DNA from: Hydrogenophaga sp.
Lineage (GTDB): Bacteria; Pseudomonadota; Gammaproteobacteria; Burkholderiales; Burkholderiaceae_C
Assembly (NCBI RefSeq): GCF_030373225.1
Contig: NZ_JAUCZG010000012.1
Span: forward strand, 56,055 to 120,054
Direction of reading: 5' to 3'
Length of the DNA stretch: 64,000 nucleotides
The notes below the pieces were generated by a model. It saw only the letters and a program-made list of their open reading frames with translations, did not search any database and was not told the DNA's origin. Numbering within the stretch: position 1 is the first letter of the stretch; the number at the start of each line of letters is the position of its first letter. The position numbers and the translations under genes are program-made. Positions 24,244-32,757 of the stretch are shown here, piece after piece.

Positions 24244-25507
24244 CCCGCACCACCGCTGCGCGCGGCTCGTAGGGTGCCGGGGCGGCGCCGCAGATGTCGG
24301 CGGCGATGGCCCGGGCCTGGCGGGCGATGGGTTCGATGAAGCGGCTGGGTTGGCCCTGGATGGCGATGCAGTCGCCCATGGCGTGAATGTGTCCGTTGCT
24401 GGTCTTGAGATTCGCCGGGTCCACGGCGATGCCGTTGTCCCACTGCAGGTCGGCGCTCTGTGCCAGGCGCGGCGGTGTGACCAGGCCGGCGGCGGCGATC
24501 ACCTGGTCGGCAGCAAACCGCTGGCCGCAGGTGGTGGTGATGCGGTAACGGCCGGCCACCTGCTCCAGCTGCGCCACCTGCACGCCGCCGACGAAACGGA
24601 TGGCCAGGTCTTTCCAGGCGTCCAGCAATTGTGTGCCTGCGCCCTCGGCGCTCCAGCGCGCGAGCGGCTCGGTTTGTACGTCCAGCAGCGTGATGCGGTG
24701 GCCGCCGAGCGCGAGGTCGTTGGCGAGTTCGCTGCCGATCAGGCCGGCGCCGACGATGGTCACGTCTTTCGGTGTGTCGCCGAGTGCTGCTCGCAGCTTC
24801 TGGTAGACCGCCAGGTGGTTGACGCGCCAGCACATCGCGGCCGGCAACGTGGCTGGCAGCGCGGCTTGCGCGCCGTGGGCCAGCACCAGCCGGTCGTACT
24901 TCAGGTTGCCGCGCGTGGTGCGCAGCTGCCGGGTGTCGGTGCAGATGCGCACGGCTTGCGTGTGGCTGAGCAGGCGCACGTTCAGGCGCGCCGCGGCGGC
25001 CGCGCCGCTTTCCTTGACCATGGCTTCCAGCGCGGTGCTGCGCGCCATGGCGATGGACAACATGGGCTTGTCGTACACGTCGCCGGCGCAGGCGGTGACC
25101 ACGGTGATGGGCAAGGTGGCGTCGAGCGCGCGCAGGGCTTCGGCCATCTGCCAACCGGCGCGCCCGGCGCCGACGATGAGCACGCCCGCCGCGCCGCGTG
25201 TGGCCACCGGGGTGCTGTTCGTCATGCCTGCGCGCAGGGCTTCGAGGCTGGGCGGCGTGTACGGCGTGAAGTCGGCCTTGGTCACGCCACACAGTGGGCA
25301 GGCCCAGTCCTCGGGGATGTCGGCGTAGCGCGTGCCGGGAGCGAGGCCGCCGTCGGGGTCGCCGTCGGCTTCGTTGTAGATGTAGCCGCAGGCGTCGCAG
25401 ATGTATTGCTGCCAGGGTGCGAGTGCTTGCACGGTGGCTTCTGGTGAGGGCTTCGACAGGCTCAGCCCGAACGGTGTGGGGCTCATCTCGGACGTTGGGG
25501 TGTTCAT
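24209..25507 (-). CDS. Rubredoxin-FAD/NAD oxidoreductase fusion
   Basis: A 432-residue cytoplasmic redox protein. Residues 33-81 are a rubredoxin with four iron-binding cysteines (C37, C40, C70, C73: ICDACGY and ACPLCGV). Residues 105-432 are a rubredoxin-NAD reductase with FAD-binding GAGRAG (113-118) and NAD-binding GAGLIGSE, and the C-terminal GDC motif MGDCIA. The fusion should pass electrons from NAD(P)H via FAD to the rubredoxin iron and on to a partner oxygenase or peroxide reductase. It overlaps the flavoprotein gene upstream by ATGA, which makes that protein a plausible electron acceptor or donor. Residues 11-19 are encoded by a copy of a dispersed repeat. Confidence 0.87.
   Translation of the reverse strand: MNTPTSEMSPTPFGLSLSKPSPEATVQALAPWQQYICDACGYIYNEADGDPDGGLAPGTRYADIPEDWACPLCGVTKADFTPYTPPSLEALRAGMTNSTPVATRGAAGVLIVGAGRAGWQMAEALRALDATLPITVVTACAGDVYDKPMLSIAMARSTALEAMVKESGAAAAARLNVRLLSHTQAVRICTDTRQLRTTRGNLKYDRLVLAHGAQAALPATLPAAMCWRVNHLAVYQKLRAALGDTPKDVTIVGAGLIGSELANDLALGGHRITLLDVQTEPLARWSAEGAGTQLLDAWKDLAIRFVGGVQVAQLEQVAGRYRITTTCGQRFAADQVIAAAGLVTPPRLAQSADLQWDNGIAVDPANLKTSNGHIHAMGDCIAIQGQPSRFIEPIARQARAIAADICGAAPAPYEPRAAVVRVKTTSRPLTLH
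25451..25474. repeat. Dispersed REP-like element, copy inside a coding region
   Basis: CTTCGACAGGCTCAG followed by CCCGAACGG. It belongs to a 24-bp family with further copies at 26678, 26732 (inverted) and 38205 (inverted). Here it lies within the rubredoxin-reductase gene and is read in frame as part of FGLSLSKP. Confidence 0.85.
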
Positions 25508-26652
25508 GCCGGCATGACCTCGGCGGACAGCCGGGCCATCTCCTTGCGCAGGTGCTTGATGGCGGGCGTGACGATGGCCACGAAGTGCGACTCGCGCACG
25601 CGGCGCTGCACGGCCGAGCTCATGAGGTAACCGCGTGCACCCTGGTGCAGCAGCGCCGACTGCGCCGCGCGCAGTGACAGTTCAGCGCCGTGCGCGCGCG
25701 CATCGAGCACGTCGATGAAAAACTCCACCGAGGGGTTGAAGGGTGTCTCGGCCAGCTTCATCACGCGGGTGGTGAGCGCGTCCAGCTCGGCCTGCAGTGC
25801 GTCGGGCCGGTCTTCCAGAAACTGGTTCACATGGCCCAGTTGCGCTTCCACTTCCCAGATGGAGTCGATGGCGCCCTGCGTGACGCCCACGGCCATGCCG
25901 CACTGGAGCATGACGAAGGCGGCGCGGATGCGCGCAATGAAAGGCTTGGCCGGCTCGGCCATGACCTCGTCCGCACCGATGAACACGTTGGTCAGGCGCA
26001 GCGCGTAGGTGCCCGTGCCTTCCATGGCGGAGAAGCTCGGGCATTCGCGCAGCTCCATGCCGGGGGCGTTGCAACGCAAGAGAAACATCACTTCGCGCCC
26101 GGCGGGTTCGTCCCCGTTCATCACCGCTGCGAGCACACCGCAGGCGTGGTCGGGCCCGAGGTTGCTCACCCAGGGCAGCGTGCCGTTGACGAGGTAGCCG
26201 CCCTCCACCGGCGTGGCCTTGAGCAGCAGGCTTTCGATCTGCGCGTAGCTTTTCATGGGGTTGGACATGCCGGTGCCGCCCAGCGTGGTGCCGCTGGCGT
26301 GCGCGGTGAGCGCCTCGCCCATCAGCGCCGGGTTGCCCGAGGCCTGCATGTACAGGCCACACACCGCCTGGCACCACACCATGAAACCGGTGGCACCGCA
26401 CACCCGCGAAACCTCGGCCATGGCGCGGATGGCCAGGCCGTAGTCGGCCCGGCCCACGGGAGCGTCAAGGTGCGCGCTGAACACACCGATGGCGCCCAGC
26501 TGTTGCAACACATCGCGCGGGTAGAAGCCGTCGCGGTCGCAGGCCTCCACCACGTCGGCCAGCGGTCCCTGCGCCACCGCACGCACCGCGGCCAGCAATT
26601 CGTTGGACGACGCTTCCTGCGTCAGCTCGCGGGGCAGATCGTTCGGGTTCAT
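25504..26652 (-). CDS. Acyl-CoA-dehydrogenase-like flavoprotein
   Basis: A 382-residue flavoprotein of the acyl-CoA dehydrogenase superfamily. N-terminal helical domain, central beta domain with the FAD-contacting segments ([24 protein letters not shown]) and C-terminal helical bundle are all present. The usual catalytic glutamate region is not clearly conserved, and the family includes two-component monooxygenases such as DszC and SfnC that act on sulfur compounds using reduced flavin. Given the sulfurtransferase, OsmC and sulfonate genes around it and the translationally coupled reductase (ATGA overlap at 25504-25507), a role in oxidising an organosulfur compound is an attractive hypothesis; plain dehydrogenation of an acyl-CoA remains possible. 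Confidence 0.75.
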   Translation of the reverse strand: MNPNDLPRELTQEASSNELLAAVRAVAQGPLADVVEACDRDGFYPRDVLQQLGAIGVFSAHLDAPVGRADYGLAIRAMAEVSRVCGATGFMVWCQAVCGLYMQASGNPALMGEALTAHASGTTLGGTGMSNPMKSYAQIESLLLKATPVEGGYLVNGTLPWVSNLGPDHACGVLAAVMNGDEPAGREVMFLLRCNAPGMELRECPSFSAMEGTGTYALRLTNVFIGADEVMAEPAKPFIARIRAAFVMLQCGMAVGVTQGAIDSIWEVEAQLGHVNQFLEDRPDALQAELDALTTRVMKLAETPFNPSVEFFIDVLDARAHGAELSLRAAQSALLHQGARGYLMSSAVQRRVRESHFVAIVTPAIKHLRKEMARLSAEVMPA

Positions 26653-26677
26653 TGAAGCTCCATCAAGAGGGTGGGCC

Positions 26678-26701
26678 CTTCGACAGGCTCAGGGCGAACG
26701 G
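26678..26701. repeat. Dispersed REP-like element, direct copy
   Basis: CTTCGACAGGCTCAG followed by GGCGAACGG, between the OsmC and flavoprotein genes. With the inverted copy at 26732-26755 it can form a long stem in the message; a shorter fragment (CTCAGGGCAAACGG, 26711-26724) lies in between. Confidence 0.85.
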
Positions 26702-26731
26702 TGGGGGTGGCTCAGGGCAAACGGAAAAGTC

Positions 26732-26755
26732 CCGTTCGGGCCGAGCCTGTCGAAG
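26732..26755. repeat. Dispersed REP-like element, inverted copy
   Basis: Reverse-complement copy of the 24-bp element, ending GAGCCTGTCGAAG, placed directly after the OsmC stop codon (26759). The pair 26678/26732 flanks 30 bases and may modulate message stability between OsmC and the flavoprotein gene. Confidence 0.85.
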
Positions 26756-26758
26756 CCT

Positions 26759-27319
26759 TCAGGCCAGCGCGATCTCGAACGGGATCGGGTTGCGCATGCT
26801 GTTGGCCACCGGCGAGTAGAAGTTGGCGTGCTGCACGATCTCGTCGAGCACTTCGCGCGACGCATCGCCCTCCACCACCACCTTCACGCGGATCGCCTGA
26901 AAGCCCATCTCGGCCGGCAGCTTCTCCAGCGCGCCGCCAGCGCCCCAGGCCGCGGGGTTGCCGATGTCGCCTTCCATGAAGACCTCGAGCTTGCTGAGCT
27001 TCACGCCCTTCCAGGTGGCCACCGCGGTGATGCCCACCGCGAGACACCCGCCCAAGCCCGAGAGCACGATCTCGCCGGGCGCCGGGGCCGTGTCTTCGCC
27101 GAACAGGTGCAGCGGCTCGTCCACCACCACCGGGGCGTGCTGGCCCACGGTGGACAGCGACCGGTACTGCCCCTCCATGACGGTGTGGACCTTGTTGGTG
27201 CCACGGCTGGCGGGGTTGGCCCGGCCCTTGGCGGCAAAGGCCGCGAGGCCTTCACTGTCGATGGGGCGCAGGTAGGCCTTCACGGTGGTCACAGGCTCGA
27301 GCGTGTCGGTAGCGGACAT
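26759..27319 (-). CDS. OsmC-family protein with a single cysteine
   Basis: A 186-residue OsmC/Ohr-superfamily protein. The first active-site cysteine is present (C92 in GLGGCLAVG), but the second, expected in a CPxS-type loop, is serine: HANFYSPVANSM (S169). It therefore cannot use the normal two-cysteine peroxidase cycle and may act as a single-thiol hydroperoxidase with an external reductant or as a persulfide/sulfur carrier. Its N-terminus (about 40 residues) is longer than that of Ohr. It lies 36 bases after the sulfurtransferase stop and likely shares its message, which favours a sulfur-related role. ATG 27319 has a CTGGAGACACC leader. Confidence 0.85.
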   Translation of the reverse strand: MSATDTLEPVTTVKAYLRPIDSEGLAAFAAKGRANPASRGTNKVHTVMEGQYRSLSTVGQHAPVVVDEPLHLFGEDTAPAPGEIVLSGLGGCLAVGITAVATWKGVKLSKLEVFMEGDIGNPAAWGAGGALEKLPAEMGFQAIRVKVVVEGDASREVLDEIVQHANFYSPVANSMRNPIPFEIALA

Positions 27320-27355
27320 GGTGTCTCCAGGTGTTCAGGGGTCGGGAAAGAGGGA

Positions 27356-28249
27356 TCAGGCGGCCAGGGCCAGCGCAGGCTTCTTGGTGGACTTGGCGAT
27401 CGGCAGACCGGTCTCGATCGGCAGGCTCTCGTCGCGCGACCATTCGTTCCACGAGCCGAAGTACATGCGCACGTCGGAGAAGCCGGCCTGCTTGAGCGCC
27501 AGGAAGGTGTTGGACGCGCGCGCGCCCTTGAAGCAGTAGAGGTAGATGGTGTCGTCGGTGGTGATGCCGGCGGTGGCGCACTCGGCCTTCACCTCGTCGG
27601 GCGTCTTGAACACCGGGCCTTGCGCCGAGGGCTTCATGAAGCGGTACCACTCCAGCCACCTGGCGCCCGGCAGGCGGCCCTTGCGGGGAGCGAAGTCCTT
27701 GCCGTACGGCGACGAGGATTCGCCGATCCACTCGTCGATGTCGCGCACGTCGAGCAACACGGTGTCGGTACCGAGAGCGGCCTTCACATCGTCCTGCGTG
27801 AGCATCACGTCGGCGGTGGGCAGATCGCTCGGGAAGGTGGCCGGGCTGGGCGTGGCCGCTGTGGTGGACACCGGCAGACCGGCGGCCTTCCAGGCGCTGA
27901 AGCCACCGTTGAGCACCTTGATGCTGGGGTAGCCCAGCCAGGTGAGCAGGTAGTAGCCACGGCACGACTGGCCGTAGCCGCTGTTCATCGCGTCTTCGTA
28001 AAACACCGCCGTCTCCTTGCCCGACAAACCGGCGGCGCCCAACGCTTCGGCAAAGGTGGCCTTGAGCGCCTGCAGACCTTCGGGCGTGGAGGTGGCCAGA
28101 TACGTGAACACTTCGCGCAGGTTCACCGCGCCGGGAATGTGCCCGGCCGCAAAGGTGTCCGCATCGCGCGTGTCGATGACCACAACGGGTTCGGAAGACT
28201 GCAGTGCAGCAAGCTGGGCGGGGGCGATCAGGGTGGCGTCAATGCTCAT
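27356..28249 (-). CDS. Two-domain rhodanese (thiosulfate/3-mercaptopyruvate sulfurtransferase)
   Basis: A 297-residue tandem rhodanese. The N-terminal domain (about 9-135) has SCRGYYLLTWLGY in the loop region, and the C-terminal domain (about 160-290) carries the active-site cysteine in YCFKGARASNTF. The loop CFKGAR differs from both the CRKGVT of thiosulfate and the CGSGVT of mercaptopyruvate enzymes, so the donor cannot be assigned. No signal peptide, so it is cytoplasmic. The start MSIDATL at 28249 has AGGTCTCC before it; the frame upstream is unconserved. First gene of an operon with OsmC, flavoprotein and rubredoxin reductase, and downstream of a 29-bp palindrome. Confidence 0.88.
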   Translation of the reverse strand: MSIDATLIAPAQLAALQSSEPVVVIDTRDADTFAAGHIPGAVNLREVFTYLATSTPEGLQALKATFAEALGAAGLSGKETAVFYEDAMNSGYGQSCRGYYLLTWLGYPSIKVLNGGFSAWKAAGLPVSTTAATPSPATFPSDLPTADVMLTQDDVKAALGTDTVLLDVRDIDEWIGESSSPYGKDFAPRKGRLPGARWLEWYRFMKPSAQGPVFKTPDEVKAECATAGITTDDTIYLYCFKGARASNTFLALKQAGFSDVRMYFGSWNEWSRDESLPIETGLPIAKSTKKPALALAA

Positions 28250-28538
28250 GGAGACCTCGCGGAAGTGGCGGCAGGCAGGATGGCCTGAGGTCTCCAACGC
28301 AACCAACGTGCCAGGCGCGCGCGCGGGTGTGTCAACGCGCAAAGGGCGTTGAATTTGTTGGGTTTATCCGGGTTGGGGGCGGGGAGGCGCTGGCTGTCGG
28401 CGCTGGCTGGGTGCGCCACTGTGTCGACACAATGTCGACACAGTGTTGGGGAGGCAGTTCGCAAACGGCAGGGAGCTTGAGGACCTGACCAAACCACTGC
28501 CTGGATCCATGGATTTTTCTACCTGTCGGAGTGGCCTT
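28250..28538. other. Gap before the sulfurtransferase operon
   Basis: Holds a 29-bp palindrome (28417-28445) and no gene. The sequence between the palindrome and the sulfurtransferase start includes TTGAATTTGTTGGGTTTATCC (split: TTGAATTTG, TTGGGTTTATCC), which has promoter-like AT content but no clear -10. Confidence 0.5.
28417..28445. promoter_or_regulatory. 29-bp perfect palindrome, candidate operator
   Basis: Arms CACTGTGTCGACA (28417-28429) and its exact reverse complement (28433-28445) around CAA. The arms contain two TGTCGACA palindromes 11 bases apart, i.e. one DNA turn. It lies 167 bases upstream of the sulfurtransferase ATG and 93 bases after the CuyZ-like stop. No T-run follows, so an operator is more likely than a terminator. 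Confidence 0.65.
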
Positions 28539-29597
28539 TCATTTCGCGACAAGCAGCATCACGGAGATGAGCACGAAGACGGCGATGAACACGGTTTCGC
28601 CAATGAACAGGAGCAGAGGTTTCCAGCCCAGCTTCAAGAGGTCTTCGATGCTCGTCTTGATGCCGACCGCTGCAATGGCCAGAACCAGGCAAATGCGGGA
28701 GAGATCAGACGCGACCTGCACCACTCTTTCGGGGATGAGGCCGGAGGAAGACATGAGCATCATCACGACGAACGCCAACAGAAAACCAGGCACCAAGGGC
28801 AGAGCGTTTTCTTGTTCTTCCTGTGCCTGTTGATGCCGGTACATGAATGAGATGACCATCACCACGGGCATCAACAGCATGACCCTGAACAGCTTGACGA
28901 CCGTGGCGGTATCGGCCACTTCGGGCCCCAGCAGCATGCCCGCTGCCACCACTTGTGCCACGTCGTGGATGGTGCCTCCCAAAAAAACCCCCGCCGCGGC
29001 TGGTGAGAGTTGCAAGGCTTGTATGACCAATGGATACACGATCATCGCAATGGTCGAGAGAACGGTCACAGCCACCACGGCCAACAAGGTGAAGCGCTCG
29101 TTGGCTTTGGATTGTGGCAACACGGCTGCAATGGCAAGTGCGGCTGATGCCCCGCAAATGGCAACAGACCCGCCCGACAACAACCCTTCTTCTCTGGTGC
29201 GCCCCAGGCCGCGCGCCCACCACACGCCCACCAGAATCGTGAGCACCAGCGCAAACAGGATGACCATGCCCACTTCAACCCCCAATTGGGTCACTTGCTC
29301 GATCGAGATGCGGGCTCCCAACAACGCAACGCCGATGCGCAGCAAGGTGCGACCGCAGAAATCCACCCCGAGCTTGACCTTTGGGCTGTCATGAATGAAG
29401 TGAAACGACAAGCCGATCAGCAATGCGTACAGCAGCAGTGGGCCACCGTAGTGCTCTGAAAGAAAGGTGGACGCGAGCGCTATCACCACACACATCAGCA
29501 CGCCCGGCAGGAGGACGCGAGCGAATGCAAACCATGCCGAAGGGTGCCACATCGGTCGGCCCGAAGCGGCTGAGGTGCTTTCCCCTGGCTTCAACAT
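28539..29597 (-). CDS. UPF0324/YeiH-type membrane protein, putative sulfite exporter (CuyZ/TauZ-like)
   Basis: A 352-residue inner-membrane protein with about ten helices of the YeiH/UPF0324 (putative sulfate exporter) family. Family hallmarks present are LGARISIEQV, GGSVAICGASAALAIAAVLP and GGTIHDVAQVVAAG. In sulfonate-degrading bacteria, relatives named TauZ or CuyZ are encoded with desulfonating enzymes and are thought to export the sulfite formed; the CuyA-like gene in the same run supports that reading. The start MLKPGESTS (29597) is tentative: the first 40 residues are polar and a later start is possible. It lies 31 bases after the LysR gene. LAMBDA-like codon use is absent; it looks native. 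Confidence 0.82.
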   Translation of the reverse strand: MLKPGESTSAASGRPMWHPSAWFAFARVLLPGVLMCVVIALASTFLSEHYGGPLLLYALLIGLSFHFIHDSPKVKLGVDFCGRTLLRIGVALLGARISIEQVTQLGVEVGMVILFALVLTILVGVWWARGLGRTREEGLLSGGSVAICGASAALAIAAVLPQSKANERFTLLAVVAVTVLSTIAMIVYPLVIQALQLSPAAAGVFLGGTIHDVAQVVAAGMLLGPEVADTATVVKLFRVMLLMPVVMVISFMYRHQQAQEEQENALPLVPGFLLAFVVMMLMSSSGLIPERVVQVASDLSRICLVLAIAAVGIKTSIEDLLKLGWKPLLLFIGETVFIAVFVLISVMLLVAK

Positions 29598-29628
29598 CCA
29601 CGGCCTCCGAATCGCCGCTGTACCTGGG

Positions 29629-30555
29629 TCACGTTGGCTCGGTGTTTGACGTGGTCGTTTCACCACCGCGCGCTGCAATCAGCCGGGCCGCGACGTTTTG
29701 CAGGGCGTTGCCGTTGCGGTTCGCAAAATAGGCCACGATGGTCAGCGGCACAGAGCTGCCCATGGAAACGAGCTCGCGCAACGTGCCTTGTTTCAGGTCC
29801 TGGGCAATCAGACTGCGTGGAAGCCAGGCGGCCCCTTGGTGGATCAACGCCATTTCGCGCAAGCCCAGGCTGAATTCGCTCACATACTGAACCGCGACCA
29901 GACGGGCATGCATGAGCTCGGGCAATGCGTGCGCGCGAACGGCCTGCCCAAAGAAACTCTCGGGCGGAAAGCACAACAAGGGCAGCGGGCGATCCGGCTG
30001 TACGAAATCATTCGAGGCGCACAACCGGGCGCTTGCCACCAGCACCAGCGCATCCTCCCCCAACGTGCAGGACGTGGCCAGTTGAGGCGGCACGCTGCTA
30101 CCGATCTGGCGGGTCTCATACGTCAACAGGATGTCGGCCTGGCCACGAACCAGCAACGCCACGCCATCGTCCCGGTTCTGTGAGCGGATCCTGAACCGCT
30201 GCTCGGGCATGAGCGCGCGCAGTTCTTCCAGGAACGTTGGCAAATAAGCTGCTGCCAGGCTGTGCTGCGCCGCCATGACCATGCCTGGGGATTGCGTTGC
30301 ATCCGATCTGAGCGTGGATTGAAACTCGTAGATGTGTGTTGCGAGATTGCGAAAAGCCACCTCGTGCTGCTCGGCCAGCGCTGTGAACCGCAGGGGTTTG
30401 CGCGAGCGGTCGATGAGAGACACCCCCAACCAGTTCTCCAGCAGTTGAATGCGTCGGGAGAACGCCGGCTGCGACACATGGCGTTTTTCAGCGGCGGCGG
30501 AAAATGAACCGGTCTCAATCAATGCGAGGTAGTCGTCCAGCCACTTGAGTTCCAT
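29629..30555 (-). CDS. LysR-type transcriptional regulator
   Basis: A 308-residue LysR regulator. The winged helix-turn-helix is at about residues 4-62 (ETGSFSAAAEKRHVSQPAFSR, then RRIQLLENWLGVSLIDRS), and the effector-binding domain follows from about 90. The start MELKWLDDY (30555) is standard for the family. Regulators called CuyR and TauR occur in sulfonate loci, and this one lies between the exporter and transporter genes on the same strand, so it probably controls the cluster in response to a sulfonate or a breakdown product. It is unusual in not being divergent from its target, so its site may be upstream of the CuyA-like gene (see 35368-35392) or at the palindrome at 28417. Confidence 0.9.
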   Translation of the reverse strand: MELKWLDDYLALIETGSFSAAAEKRHVSQPAFSRRIQLLENWLGVSLIDRSRKPLRFTALAEQHEVAFRNLATHIYEFQSTLRSDATQSPGMVMAAQHSLAAAYLPTFLEELRALMPEQRFRIRSQNRDDGVALLVRGQADILLTYETRQIGSSVPPQLATSCTLGEDALVLVASARLCASNDFVQPDRPLPLLCFPPESFFGQAVRAHALPELMHARLVAVQYVSEFSLGLREMALIHQGAAWLPRSLIAQDLKQGTLRELVSMGSSVPLTIVAYFANRNGNALQNVAARLIAARGGETTTSNTEPT

Positions 30556-30643
30556 GGGCAGTCCAATACATGGTGTGGGAGTGAAGTTGTCGGCTGCCGC
30601 AGGCAGGCCAGAAAATCCTGTGATCCCGGTAAATCGAGAGGCT

Positions 30644-31447
30644 TCAGCCAACCGGACTTGCCGACTTTGGCTGGTTGCCGGGCCCCAGAAGAAAGTCCAG
30701 CAACAGGCTGTGAAAGAAGCGGGGGTATTCGAGATGAAGCGCGTGCGAACAATGCGGCAACACGGCCAGGGAAGCACCGGCGATCTCGCGCCACAGCGTC
30801 TCGATCTGTGGCCATTGGTAGCTTCGATCCTGGTCGCCCCAGATGATGAGTGTGGGTTGGGTGATATTGGGCAGGTGCGCGCGGCCATCCCAGCGCTCCA
30901 TGGCCCAAAGTCCCGCCTGGGCGGCTTGCGCGCTGGCCTGCGCCGCCAGATCGCCGAGCGTCTGTGCCATGGGTGAAGCCTCCCGATGCAGCAGCCAGGT
31001 GGCGCTGATGCGTCGAGCCGTGGCCTCCACGCCGTCCTGAGCCAGTCGCTCGCGAGAGCGAGCCATGGTCTCGAACCGGCCGGGCAACAAACCGAGCGGT
31101 CCGGTGGCGTACAGCACCAGCCGGTTGACACGCTGCGGAGCCAGCCGAACCATTTCCTGAACGATCATGCCCCCCATTGAATGGCCAAGCAGGTGAAAGC
31201 GCTGCACGCCCAACCGGTCCAGGCAGCCCAGCACCGCCTGCGCGTGGCCACTCATGTCATCGGGCGATGCCAGGTGGCGGCTTTTGCCAAAACCCGGCAG
31301 GTCCGGGGCGATCACGTCCAGGTGCGGGCTCAGCGCCTGCAGCTCGGCGGCCCACTGGCTGGAGCCTCCCAGATAGCCATGCACCAGCACCAGCGGCTCG
31401 CCGCTGCCCATGCGTTCGACATGCAGGGCGTCCGAAGGGGTGGTCAT
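30644..31447 (-). CDS. Alpha/beta-fold hydrolase
   Basis: A 267-residue alpha/beta hydrolase. The nucleophile elbow is GHSMGG, the oxyanion region VHGYLGGSSQW, and the acid and base are likely the Asp in IIWGDQDRSY and His in HCSHALHLEYP. It resembles MhpC/BioH-like carboxylesterases and C-C hydrolases. The ATG overlaps the stop of the TRAP large permease gene (ATGA, 31444-31447), so it is produced together with the transporter. It may hydrolyse an ester or amide of the imported compound to release the CuyA substrate; this is inference from context only. Confidence 0.88.
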   Translation of the reverse strand: MTTPSDALHVERMGSGEPLVLVHGYLGGSSQWAAELQALSPHLDVIAPDLPGFGKSRHLASPDDMSGHAQAVLGCLDRLGVQRFHLLGHSMGGMIVQEMVRLAPQRVNRLVLYATGPLGLLPGRFETMARSRERLAQDGVEATARRISATWLLHREASPMAQTLGDLAAQASAQAAQAGLWAMERWDGRAHLPNITQPTLIIWGDQDRSYQWPQIETLWREIAGASLAVLPHCSHALHLEYPRFFHSLLLDFLLGPGNQPKSASPVG

Positions 31448-32745
31448 TTCATCACCGACGGCAGCCACAGCGCCACTTCAGGTGCGGCAATCACCAGTCC
31501 GATCAGCACCACCATGCAGGCCAGGAATGGAAGACAGCCGATGATCACGTCGCTGATGGGAATGGTGCCCCGGCTGATGCCCTGAATCACGTAGAGATTG
31601 AGTCCTACCGGTGGCGTGAGCACGGCAATTTCCATGGTGATGGTGAACACAATGCCAAACCAGATCAGGTCGAAACCTGCAGCGTGCATCAAAGGGTAAA
31701 TGGTGGGCAGCGTGATGAAGGTCATCGACACCGGCTCCAGGAACATGCCCAGGATCACGTAGAACGCGATCACCATGGCCAGCACCGCATAGGGGCTCAG
31801 TTCGTACGACAGAAACAGCTCGGTGAACTGCTGTGGCACACGGTAGTAGGTGAGCACGAATCCAAACAGCACGCCGGCCGACAGCAGCAAACCCAGATAA
31901 CCCATGGTGCGCATGGTGGCCAGCAACGATTCCTTGAAGCCCTTGAAGTCCAGCCCGCCGACGGTGAAGGCCAGGATGGTGGTCAGCAAGGCCGCCACCG
32001 CAGCCGCTTCTGTGGGCGTGGCGACGCCGGTGTAAATGGAGAGTGTGATGACCAGCCCGATGATGAAGATCGGTCCCACCGCCAGCAGCAGTTCGCGCAC
32101 GGTGGCACGCGGGGCGTTGTCGGCATCGGGTATGTGGCTGGGGTACATGCGGCCCCAGATGTAGACCACCAGCGCAAAAAGCGTCACCAGCACCAGACCG
32201 GGAATCACCCCTGCAATGAACAGTTCGCCAATCGACTGGTCGGTGACGATGCCGTAGAAGAGCAGGATCAGGCTGGGCGGAATCAGCACGCTCAGCGTGC
32301 CGCCGGCCGCCAGCACGCCACTGGACAGGCGCTTGTTGTAGCCCAGCTTGGTCATTTGCGGCAGCGCCACCCCACCGATGGTGAGCGAGCCCACCATGGA
32401 AGAACCACACACAGCACCAAAGCCCGCACAGGCGGCAATGCTGCCGTAGGCGGCCGATCCTCGCACCCTCACGCCTTTGTGCATGAACTGGTAGAGGTTG
32501 GGGCCGATGTTCGAGCGCCCGATGAGCTCCCCCAGAAACACGAACAGCGGGACCGCCAAAAGGATGTAGTCAATCCACACCCCCCACAGTTTCAGCTCCG
32601 TGCTCACCAGAGCGGTGGACCAGCCCTGGATGTGCAGCAGGAACGGCATGGCGGCCAGGGCCAGCGCAAAAGGGATGGGTAAGCCGATACCGATGAACAG
32701 CACCAGCAGCCCCAACAGACCAAGACCAACGTGATACCACTCCAT
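31444..32745 (-). CDS. TRAP transporter large permease (DctM)
   Basis: A 433-residue inner-membrane protein with about 12 helices, the ion-coupled translocating subunit of a TRAP transporter. Family motifs are visible: GSSMVGSLTIGGVALPQMTKLGYNKRLSSGVLAAGGTLSVLIPPS (split over helices) and LGMFLEPVSMTFITLP, with GLNLYVIQGIS near the C-terminus. TRAP systems import organic acids using the sodium gradient. It follows the small permease gene by 12 bases. Confidence 0.93.
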   Translation of the reverse strand: MEWYHVGLGLLGLLVLFIGIGLPIPFALALAAMPFLLHIQGWSTALVSTELKLWGVWIDYILLAVPLFVFLGELIGRSNIGPNLYQFMHKGVRVRGSAAYGSIAACAGFGAVCGSSMVGSLTIGGVALPQMTKLGYNKRLSSGVLAAGGTLSVLIPPSLILLFYGIVTDQSIGELFIAGVIPGLVLVTLFALVVYIWGRMYPSHIPDADNAPRATVRELLLAVGPIFIIGLVITLSIYTGVATPTEAAAVAALLTTILAFTVGGLDFKGFKESLLATMRTMGYLGLLLSAGVLFGFVLTYYRVPQQFTELFLSYELSPYAVLAMVIAFYVILGMFLEPVSMTFITLPTIYPLMHAAGFDLIWFGIVFTITMEIAVLTPPVGLNLYVIQGISRGTIPISDVIIGCLPFLACMVVLIGLVIAAPEVALWLPSVMK

Positions 32746-32757
32746 GATGACTCCGGC

